64,000 nt of DNA from Chitinophaga arvensicola (GTDB lineage Bacteria; Bacteroidota; Bacteroidia; Chitinophagales; Chitinophagaceae), in NCBI RefSeq assembly GCF_900110835.1, contig NZ_FOJG01000001.1:3751499-3815498 (forward strand), given 5' to 3'. Position 1 is the first letter of the stretch; each line of letters begins with the position of its first letter. The notes beneath the pieces were generated by a model that saw only the letters and a list, made by a program, of their open reading frames with translations, searched no databases and was not told the origin of the DNA. Both the position numbers and the translations under genes were made by a program. Shown here piece by piece: positions 44,038 to 50,906 of this stretch.

Positions 44038-44501
44038 AAAGACTGACAGGATTAATGATTGTTTTGCTTTTATCCGGTGCCTGCCGGCAAAAAATAGAGA
44101 TGCCGGTATTTGATCTTTTATTGCCAGACAGCACATTGCTCAATACAGGTGGTATTCCCTCAGGTAAGATAACAGTGCTGGCTTTTTTCAGCCCTACATG
44201 CGAGCATTGCCAGGATGAAACAATTGATCTGATAAAACATATGGAGGCAGTCAGGGATATCCAGTTTTATTTCGTCAGTATAGATTCACTCAGCCGGATA
44301 AGGGAATTCACTTCTTTTTACCAACTGAGTAAATATAAAAATATCACGATTGGAAGAGATTATACGTTTTCGTTTCCCCGCTTGTCCGGATTACATAACA
44401 TCCCATCTTCCCAGATATATGACAGGCATAAACGGCTCAGGGTGGTTATCAATGGTGGATTTACGGTAAATACGCTTCTTGATAAAACGAAAGCGTGGTA
44501 A
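44034..44501 (+). CDS. TlpA-like thioredoxin-fold lipoprotein
   Basis: The 155-residue protein has a lipoprotein signal with lipobox 'LSGAC' and a thioredoxin-like domain with the active-site Cys-x-x-Cys in 'LAFFSPTCEHCQDETIDLI'. The cis-proline region appears to be 'HNIPSSQIYD'. It should act on the periplasmic side as a thiol-disulfide oxidoreductase, in partnership with the MauE-like protein. The start overlaps the MauE-like stop by 4 bp. The next gene, encoding the lanthipeptide synthetase, starts 20 bp downstream, placing redox and lanthionine chemistry on one transcript. Confidence 0.9.
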   Translation: MKRLTGLMIVLLLSGACRQKIEMPVFDLLLPDSTLLNTGGIPSGKITVLAFFSPTCEHCQDETIDLIKHMEAVRDIQFYFVSIDSLSRIREFTSFYQLSKYKNITIGRDYTFSFPRLSGLHNIPSSQIYDRHKRLRVVINGGFTVNTLLDKTKAW

Positions 44502-44521
44502 TTAATAAAAAAGACGGCTGT

Positions 44522-47239
44522 ATGAAAACACTTCCCAGTAAAAGTATCCGGTTGAACGAAGTTTTATTGAATACTACCCCCAAAGGGATGGTTGATTTTA
44601 AAGAGCTGCTGAAGGAATTCGGGTTGGCATTTACAATAAACGACTTTTATCTGCAGGTGGGAGAAATTTCGCAGGTACAGGGTTGGATATTGCACCTTTC
44701 CGTTGTGAGAGTTCAGATTGAACCGTTATTGAGAATCCTGATTCCGGAACTGCTCCGCCTGGATGTGCCTTTTAAAATAATCAGAGATATAGAAACCGCA
44801 AAATTCCTGCTGGATGCGGAACTCGGATATTACCGTTTAGGAAAAATTGTGGCTGTTTATCCTAAACCGCATACGGATATAGCCCGGCTGGCAGCCTTCC
44901 TGGTTCATTTAACCGATGGGTTTCGCGGACCGGCAATACCTACGGACAGGCACCTGGGAAGTATTGTATACACACGTTATGGCAGTTATAATCCTGTAAT
45001 TAAAAAAGGAGGCGACCGGACACGGTATATTTACAATGTAGCGATGGAATTGATACCTGATGAATTCATTATGCCCTACGTTCCTCCTGCAGATGTGAAA
45101 TGGCCGTTTGATATTATCGCAAAAGTGATCCCGTTGCCTGCGGGTAAATTATTTAAGAATACCTACAAGCCTTTACTTGTTATAAAGGAAGATACCAAGG
45201 GGAGGGTACTGAAAGGTATTTATATGAAGCACTTCTTAAACTTCCGCCATTGCATTATTAAAGAAGGAAAGAGGGATATGTGGCTTGATGAGAACGGACG
45301 TGACATACAGGACCGGTTGAGATGGCAGTACAAATTATGTAATGATTTATCAGAAGATATTCCTTTCCCGAAAATATTTGATCTGTTCGAAGAAAATGGA
45401 GATCTGTACCTGGTAATGGAATTTATTAATGGTAATTCCCTTGAAGCAATTATTGCCGGATTTTATGAGAAGGAACATAGATGGCAGGTTTTGTCATTGA
45501 AAAACAAAACGCTACTATTTAAGTATGTCATTCATGTTGTCCGTATTATACAGTTGTTCCATGAAAAGGGGTATATACACAGGGATATTACGCCTGCTAA
45601 CTTTTTGGTAGATAAAAAAGACCGGATCTTTCTGATAGACATGGAATTGTCGTATTCTACAACGGAGAACTTTCCCGATCCTCCCTTTAAGTTTGGCACA
45701 CCTGGTTATGTTTCAAGGGAACAGAAGTATTTCCGTAAACCTGATACAAAACAGGATATATATGCCGTTGGTGCATTGCTGCTATATGCATTTACGGGGT
45801 TGTCTCCTTTGAAATACAATGTAAAAAAAACCGATCTGCTGTTGGATAGTATCCATTTCTTTACCGGAGACCCGGAAATAGGTTCGCTGATTGTGGGCTG
45901 TATATCTGTAGACCCGGAGCAAAGAATTTTGCTGCCCGAAGCGATCGCAAGGCTGGAGGCGTTGCAGCTGTATTATGCTGCTGTGGAACCTCGCGATACG
46001 GCTGCCGGAAGTGTTTCTACGGGAAGATTAACACCGGCAACACTGTCGGGAATCATCGATAGTGCCTGGAAAGGTATTATGGGCGATGACTTCCTCACAG
46101 AGGATTTATTATGGGATGCTCCGGTGCTATACAGGGCTGATGGGAGAAACGGATATATGGAACGAAGGTATCTGCCTGAATTTTATAGTGGAATGTCCGG
46201 AATATTATATGCTATAGCAAAGGCGAAAATACTCGGATATAATATGGATGCTTTTTCGTCCGCCTATGAGCAGTGTATGGCATTTATCAAGGGAAAAATA
46301 ACTGCAGACAACAGGGAGATCGAACCAGGGTTGTATTATGGGTTAGCTGGCATCGGCGTTTGTATTGCCATCAGCATTGAATCCGGCTATCTTCCTGAGG
46401 AGGAAGAACAGTTATCATTACTGGGAGAATGTTTTACATCGGTAGCAGATAGTCTGGATTATGCAAATGGCATTGCCGGGCAGGGGATGGCGCTGTTGTA
46501 TTGCTCCCGGTGGCTGGCACAGGATTTTGTGAAAAAGCAGCTAGATGAGTATGTCCGTATTCTTCTTGAAAGTCAGCTCAGAAATGGTTCCTGGACTTCC
46601 GGGCGACGGACGGATCCCGTGAGAAGCCGCAATATCGGTTATGTGGAAGGTGTTCCGGGAATAATTGATTTTTTGTTGGCTTATGTGGGAATATATCCTA
46701 CGGAAGCAGTACTGTCGGCCATCCGGAAAGGTCTGGAGTGGCTGGTGAAGCTGGGAGTCCGCAGGAATGGCACTTTCTATTGGAAAACAAATGAAGCGTC
46801 GGCAGCATTTTTAATCAGCCGTGATTATGGCCTTCCGGGAATAGCCGCTTTATTTATTAATGCCTATCAGCAGTTTAAAGATCCATCTTATCAAAGGATA
46901 GCGGAGGAAGTGTTGCGTTATCTTCCTGCCTTTCCTGTAAATGAAAACTTCACGCTGGGAGATGGTCTGTCAGGTCTGGGAGAAGTATATCTGAAGGCCG
47001 CGCTGGTATTTAAAAGCGATGAGTGGATGAGCAGGGCCGATTGGATCGCACAGCATCTGGCGCATCTGTTGATTACCGGTAAGCGGGGAAGTGCCTTCTG
47101 GATAATGGACCAGGGCACCGAATCTGTTGCGGGCCTGATGAGGGGTGGTTGCGGAGCGCTTCACTTTTTTATGAATTACAGCCATCCAACAGGGATGTAT
47201 CCTTTATTGAGATTTTATGGACCATCCGCAAAATTATAA
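44522..47239 (+). CDS. Class III-type lanthipeptide synthetase (lyase-kinase-cyclase, LanKC-like)
   Basis: The start is set at ATG 44522 (905 residues); an upstream GTG would overlap the TlpA-like gene. Residues 50-160 match the LanKC lyase domain ('GWILHLS' with His58, 'VPFK' Lys85, 'LGKIVAVYP' Lys108, 'YTRYGSYNP'). Residues 225-485 form a Ser/Thr kinase: Lys247, 'HRDITPANF' with Asp355/Asn360, Asp373-Met-Glu375, 'GTPGYVSREQ'. Residues 510-905 form a LanC-like barrel ('GLYYGLAGIG', 'YVEGVPGI', 'YGLPGIAAL', 'DGLSGLGEVYL', 'RGGCGALHFF'). The LanC zinc ligands Cys-Cys-His appear as Asp768, Gly813 and Asp814, as expected for class III. Such enzymes phosphorylate Ser/Thr, eliminate phosphate and form (carba)cyclic thioethers. 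A small Cys-rich peptide is encoded 142 bp downstream. Confidence 0.9.
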   Translation: MKTLPSKSIRLNEVLLNTTPKGMVDFKELLKEFGLAFTINDFYLQVGEISQVQGWILHLSVVRVQIEPLLRILIPELLRLDVPFKIIRDIETAKFLLDAELGYYRLGKIVAVYPKPHTDIARLAAFLVHLTDGFRGPAIPTDRHLGSIVYTRYGSYNPVIKKGGDRTRYIYNVAMELIPDEFIMPYVPPADVKWPFDIIAKVIPLPAGKLFKNTYKPLLVIKEDTKGRVLKGIYMKHFLNFRHCIIKEGKRDMWLDENGRDIQDRLRWQYKLCNDLSEDIPFPKIFDLFEENGDLYLVMEFINGNSLEAIIAGFYEKEHRWQVLSLKNKTLLFKYVIHVVRIIQLFHEKGYIHRDITPANFLVDKKDRIFLIDMELSYSTTENFPDPPFKFGTPGYVSREQKYFRKPDTKQDIYAVGALLLYAFTGLSPLKYNVKKTDLLLDSIHFFTGDPEIGSLIVGCISVDPEQRILLPEAIARLEALQLYYAAVEPRDTAAGSVSTGRLTPATLSGIIDSAWKGIMGDDFLTEDLLWDAPVLYRADGRNGYMERRYLPEFYSGMSGILYAIAKAKILGYNMDAFSSAYEQCMAFIKGKITADNREIEPGLYYGLAGIGVCIAISIESGYLPEEEEQLSLLGECFTSVADSLDYANGIAGQGMALLYCSRWLAQDFVKKQLDEYVRILLESQLRNGSWTSGRRTDPVRSRNIGYVEGVPGIIDFLLAYVGIYPTEAVLSAIRKGLEWLVKLGVRRNGTFYWKTNEASAAFLISRDYGLPGIAALFINAYQQFKDPSYQRIAEEVLRYLPAFPVNENFTLGDGLSGLGEVYLKAALVFKSDEWMSRADWIAQHLAHLLITGKRGSAFWIMDQGTESVAGLMRGGCGALHFFMNYSHPTGMYPLLRFYGPSAKL

Positions 47240-47333
47240 GCAGCCAATATTGTGCAATATTATTCAGCTTAACTGCAGTACAGCTGACTAACAGGGGAAA
47301 CCGAAAACCTGGAAAAGAGTAGGTGGATTATTA

Positions 47334-47374
47334 AAATTCAAAGTTTTTCTTACTTTTTGAATTTAAAAAGTAAG
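47334..47374 (+). promoter_or_regulatory. Two mutually exclusive hairpins before the small peptide gene
   Basis: Arms 47334-47342 and 47356-47364 pair over 9 bp (AAATTCAAA/TTTGAATTT). Arms 47349-47358 and 47365-47374 pair perfectly over 10 bp (CTTACTTTTT/AAAAAGTAAG, 6-nt loop). They overlap and compete, and the second ends 7 bp before the ATG, where it would block ribosome access. An RNA switch, an operator or chance AT-richness are all possible. Confidence 0.4.
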
Positions 47375-47381
47375 CGCATAT

Positions 47382-47645
47382 ATGAAAAATACAAAATTAA
47401 TACTGGGCGCTCTTACCATCGTTTTGGGTATTGCAGGTGCTGTTTCAAGCGCAGCAGCCAGCCGTGCGGTTACTTTTGGCCGTGTACTGGTAACCACCGT
47501 TGGCGGAGGTACTATTTGTACTAAGATTACCGCTCCTTGTGCCCACGGTAGCTCTTTAACCTGTAAAACTGCTTCGCTGACACACAGAATTGTATGGACT
47601 ATTAACTCCAACTGCAAGATCAACAAATATAAAAGGCTCATCTAA
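47382..47645 (+). CDS. Small exported cysteine-rich peptide, candidate RiPP precursor (DUF6520-like)
   Basis: The 87-residue product has a Sec-like N-terminus: Lys2/Lys5, a hydrophobic core at 6-21, and small residues 'SSAAAS' at 22-27. The remainder has four cysteines (46, 53, 61, 78) among many Thr/Ser. Thr47-x-x-Thr50-x-x-Cys53 fits the (Ser/Thr)-x2-(Ser/Thr)-x2-5-Cys spacing of labionin-type class III cores; Thr73-x-x-Ser76-x-Cys78 is near it. The layout resembles the short Bacteroidota DUF6520 family, from memory. No class III leader motif (ILxLQ-like) is visible, so the substrate role is inferred from the adjoining synthetase gene. Alternatively it is a disulfide-bonded secreted peptide. 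A strong terminator follows. Confidence 0.75.
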   Translation: MKNTKLILGALTIVLGIAGAVSSAAASRAVTFGRVLVTTVGGGTICTKITAPCAHGSSLTCKTASLTHRIVWTINSNCKINKYKRLI

Positions 47646-47675
47646 CATTGACCTGCCAGTAGAAAGCATTTGTCT

Positions 47676-47711
47676 GACAGCTGAAGGTATACCCTTCAGC
47701 TGTCTTTATTG
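47676..47711 (+). terminator. Intrinsic terminator after the small peptide gene
   Basis: A perfect 12-bp stem GACAGCTGAAGG/CCTTCAGCTGTC with a 5-nt loop is followed by TTTATT, 30 bp after the peptide stop and just before the convergent gene's stop at 47722. Confidence 0.88.
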
Positions 47712-47721
47712 TAATACAGGC

Positions 47722-49002
47722 CTAGTCAGGTTTTGCCGCCCTGATAACGAGTACTTTCATCTTTGTCTGACTCTTTACGAGAGATAATCCATTTTCTTTC
47801 AGCCCTTTTTGAATTTCTTCTATATTTGTGAGGACGTGTCTCAGCGTAATGTCAATATTTCCATCAATGCCGGTATGGTCAATCACAGGAGCGTCAACGT
47901 ATACCAGTTTGGAGATGATTTCTTTTACCGGGCAGTTTTTTGCGACAAAGCCGGTATCGATTCTTCCTTCATATAGTTTATGGCCGCCTTTTGTTTTCAG
48001 ATGTTTGCGGGCTTCGGCGCTCGCTATCAGTTTCCAGCAAGGCATTTTTCTTTCTTCAATGGCGGCGTGGTAACCAAAGTAGTTGTTTAAGTCATGCTGC
48101 ATGATCAGCATGGCATTTTTAGGATTGTCTCTTTCCGGTGGTAGGCTGAGCCGGTAACAGTAGACGGTTGTGCCGAAGGGAGGAATGTTTTTTTGTTTTT
48201 CGCTCATGTCAAAAACAGGTTTCCCGGCGACAACTGTATAAAGGCTGTCCGCTGTATCTATTCCGTCCTGTCCGAAGTAGGCAAGCATATAGAGATCGTT
48301 TATGCTACGTCCGATAGCTTCATAGTAGCCATTTGTGGTGATCACTTTACTGCCGCTGCTTCCCTGGATGGAAGGGGTCCATTTGTTGAGCACTGATCTG
48401 AAAAGGAGCGTACTGTCAACGCTTTTTTCCGACTCACTGAGCGTATATTTTTGCGGCGGAGTTTCATTTTGCTGGTATATTTTATTGAGTTGCGGGCGTC
48501 TGTCTGCAAGGATATCCCCAATATCATGATCAGTTAAATGATTGGTTACGGCATATACCAGTCCGTCCGGCGTTACAATAATAATACGGGGGCAGGAAGT
48601 AACATCGAATTTCCTGAACAGGGAAGAGTCGAATGCATGTGGAATCTGTAGATCCAGTGCTTTCCTGAATTTGTCATATATCTTCCGGATACCATGATTG
48701 TTATCTTCCCGGCCGATCAACAGGTATTGAAGATCGTTTTTGTATTTTTTTTGCAGGGTGTTTATTACGGGCAAACTTTCGATACACGACAGGCAATATT
48801 TATCCCAGAAATCGATGATCAGCCATTTTCCTTTAAAATTAGCGGGAGAAGCGCGGGGCAGGCTGAAATCGTTGATACTGTCAATCTCAAAATACGGAAG
48901 CGGTTTGCCTACTTCCAGCCGCAGGGTATCAGTATCTTTCTGAAATGCGGAACCGTTGAATGGCAGCCACATTCCTACAATTAATATACAGATGTATTTC
49001 AT
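47722..49002 (-). CDS. Thioredoxin-fold protein with DUF3738-like C-terminal domain
   Basis: The start is set at ATG 49002, giving 426 residues with a signal peptide ('MKYICILIVGMWLPFNGSAFQ'). Residues 30-170 are a TlpA/AhpC-TSA-like domain with Cys70-x-x-Cys73 in 'DFWDKYCLSCIESLPVI' and a cis-proline segment 'VTSCPRIIIV'. The C-terminal half resembles the DUF3738/Soli_cterm type ('LIMQHDLNNYFGYHAAIEERKMPCWKL', 'PVIDHTGIDGNIDITL', 'LKENGLSLVKSQTKMKVLVI'). It should act in the periplasm on disulfides. It is the last gene of the operon SusC-SusD-DsbD_N-like-this gene, with 16 bp to the preceding gene. Confidence 0.88.
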   Translation of the reverse strand: MKYICILIVGMWLPFNGSAFQKDTDTLRLEVGKPLPYFEIDSINDFSLPRASPANFKGKWLIIDFWDKYCLSCIESLPVINTLQKKYKNDLQYLLIGREDNNHGIRKIYDKFRKALDLQIPHAFDSSLFRKFDVTSCPRIIIVTPDGLVYAVTNHLTDHDIGDILADRRPQLNKIYQQNETPPQKYTLSESEKSVDSTLLFRSVLNKWTPSIQGSSGSKVITTNGYYEAIGRSINDLYMLAYFGQDGIDTADSLYTVVAGKPVFDMSEKQKNIPPFGTTVYCYRLSLPPERDNPKNAMLIMQHDLNNYFGYHAAIEERKMPCWKLIASAEARKHLKTKGGHKLYEGRIDTGFVAKNCPVKEIISKLVYVDAPVIDHTGIDGNIDITLRHVLTNIEEIQKGLKENGLSLVKSQTKMKVLVIRAAKPD

Positions 49003-49018
49003 GGATGGTATCGTCTTT

Positions 49019-49468
49019 TTAAAGCAGCTGTAGCGAGAATTTTTGCATAATGGTAGGCAGACATTCTTTGTCATCGCACAGCATAAAGGAAATGACGCCG
49101 TTTACAGTTGTTTTTTGGTGCCGGCCAACGCTGATAAGTTGTACAAAGTCAACCCTGGAGCTGTATTGGAAAGATTTTATCCCCAGTTCCCTGTTTTCGT
49201 AGGTTTCCCTGATGCCCATTTCTCTTGTATGTCCATGCAGTTGTACCGAAGGCGACTTTTCGAATATAATAGCCGCCGGTTCAGCAATGGCCTCCGGTGG
49301 TTGCCATTGAGAGTACAGGTGCCAGCCTTTTTCAATATCTGCTGTCAGGTGTATTTCGAACAGGCTGTCTGTTTTTTTTTCGCTGCTGAACGTCCATTTT
49401 ATCTGTCCGGTTAATTTTTCCGGCAGCAGGAGTATCAGCAGCATGAATAGTATGCGATAGGATTTCAT
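49019..49468 (-). CDS. Solitary DsbD N-terminal-like thiol-disulfide domain protein
   Basis: The 149-residue protein has a signal peptide ('MKSYRILFMLLILLLPEKLTGQ') and one immunoglobulin-like domain typical of the DsbD alpha domain (PF11412 type): 'FEIHLTADIEKGWHLYSQW', 'VSVGRHQ' region, and the cysteine pair in 'FMLCDDKECLPTIMQKFSLQLL'. In full DsbD this domain passes electrons to periplasmic partners, but here the membrane beta and thioredoxin gamma domains are absent. It lies 10 bp after the SusD gene and 16 bp before the thioredoxin/DUF3738 gene, so the missing functions may be supplied by neighbours. Confidence 0.85.
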   Translation of the reverse strand: MKSYRILFMLLILLLPEKLTGQIKWTFSSEKKTDSLFEIHLTADIEKGWHLYSQWQPPEAIAEPAAIIFEKSPSVQLHGHTREMGIRETYENRELGIKSFQYSSRVDFVQLISVGRHQKTTVNGVISFMLCDDKECLPTIMQKFSLQLL

Positions 49469-49478
49469 TTTGATTTTT

Positions 49479-50864
49479 TTAGTAACCGGGGTTTTGTTTG
49501 AGATTAGAACTGTGTTGAATATCTTCCGTTGGAATGGGATAAAGCTGTTGATAGCTTTGCCACTTTCCTCCGCCTTTTTCCGGTGTCACCTTTGTCATGA
49601 CCTGGTCTATCAGTGCTTCTTTTTTAAGATCAATCCAGCGGTGCCCTTCTGTGAACAGTTCTACCTGGCGCTCATGCAGAATGGCTTTTAGCAGGTCAGC
49701 CTTTGTAGTGGCAGTAGTGCCGGGCAATCCTGCTCTTGTTCTGATGGTGTCGAGATCGGCTGTTCCGCCACGCAGATCATTCAGTTGTATCCTTGCTTCA
49801 GACCGGATGAGATATTGCTCGGCAAGTCGTAGTACCATGCTGTATTCGGTAAGATCTGAACTTCCATATTTTACTTTGTATTTAAATGGATAATAATAGG
49901 CCGTTCCCGAAACCACGATGCTGTCCACCCAGTTCTTCCTCCTTTCGTCATTTGGTTCAAACGCCTGCAGTAATTGCGGACTGAGTGCTACCGCTGTTGG
50001 GACCGCATCCAGGATGAAGTTGGAACCCTCTGGAGTCTGTAGGGCGTCATTGCCTGGCATCAGCTGCCAGATAGCTTCTGTACTGTTTTTCAGGAAAACA
50101 TCGTTAAGATCTTTGTTCAGTTGAAAGGTGGCGGTGTTATTGATGATGGCAGTACTTTGCAATGCCGCATCATTATAATCTTTATTAAAGAGATATGCGC
50201 GGGCCAGTAATGCCGTAGCTACCCACTTTGTAGGACGCACCCTGTCTGAGGTAGAATTATTTTTGCTGTCTACATACCCGTCGCCCAATAGCAACTGCGC
50301 CGCTTTCAGATCATTGATAATTTGCGCATATATATCTGTTTTAGCGCTGCGGGGCAGTTTTGTGATAACGTTGTAATCGGTAGTAGTTACCAGTGGTACA
50401 TCTCCATAAAGATTGATAAGATTAAAATACCAGAACGCTCTTATGAACCGGACTTCTCCCAACAGCTGGTTTTTTATATTTGCTGCAATACCGTTGGAGT
50501 GTTCGAGGCCCTCTATCGCTGCATTGGCCTGATATATATATTTATAGGCGTTGCTCCACACAAGAAAACCACCGTTTTTGGCGGATAATGCATTCTGATA
50601 GAGGCTGGGGTAAAGATCATATCCATATGAAGTCAGTTCATCGGATGAAAGGCCGGTGTAGATGTTGAAGTAAACCATGGAATACATGGCGCCATATATT
50701 CCTGTTACGGCGGCTATTGCGGTATATTTCTCCTCGAAAACACTTGCGGTGGCCAATTGGGTAAGGGGAGGATCAATTTCTACAAATTTCTTACAGCTAC
50801 TTATAGATATCGCCACACTTAGCAGCAGGTAACCGTTTCTCAGGAATTTATATATTTTGTTCAT
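49479..50864 (-). CDS. RagB/SusD family outer membrane lipoprotein
   Basis: The 461-residue protein has a lipoprotein signal ('LLSVAISISSCKKFVEIDPP') and SusD motifs: 'FEEKYTAIAAVTGIYGAM', 'FIRAFWYFNLINLYGDVPLVT', 'LLARAYLFNKDYNDAA', 'LHERQVELFTEGHRWIDLKKE', and ends 'LYPIPTEDIQHSSNLKQNPGY'. It pairs with the SusC gene 42 bp upstream. Unlike glycan loci, this pair shares its operon with two thiol-disulfide proteins, which suggests that the ligand is a cysteine-containing peptide, by inference. Confidence 0.95.
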   Translation of the reverse strand: MNKIYKFLRNGYLLLSVAISISSCKKFVEIDPPLTQLATASVFEEKYTAIAAVTGIYGAMYSMVYFNIYTGLSSDELTSYGYDLYPSLYQNALSAKNGGFLVWSNAYKYIYQANAAIEGLEHSNGIAANIKNQLLGEVRFIRAFWYFNLINLYGDVPLVTTTDYNVITKLPRSAKTDIYAQIINDLKAAQLLLGDGYVDSKNNSTSDRVRPTKWVATALLARAYLFNKDYNDAALQSTAIINNTATFQLNKDLNDVFLKNSTEAIWQLMPGNDALQTPEGSNFILDAVPTAVALSPQLLQAFEPNDERRKNWVDSIVVSGTAYYYPFKYKVKYGSSDLTEYSMVLRLAEQYLIRSEARIQLNDLRGGTADLDTIRTRAGLPGTTATTKADLLKAILHERQVELFTEGHRWIDLKKEALIDQVMTKVTPEKGGGKWQSYQQLYPIPTEDIQHSSNLKQNPGY

Positions 50865-50906
50865 GTTGCACTATTTAAATAAAATGTTTGCAGGTTTCTC
50901 AGGTAA

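Noticed and set aside
44495..44521. GTG upstream start for the lanthipeptide synthetase
   Set aside because: It overlaps the TlpA-like gene end and adds nine residues before an ATG that fits the N-terminus of the lyase domain better.
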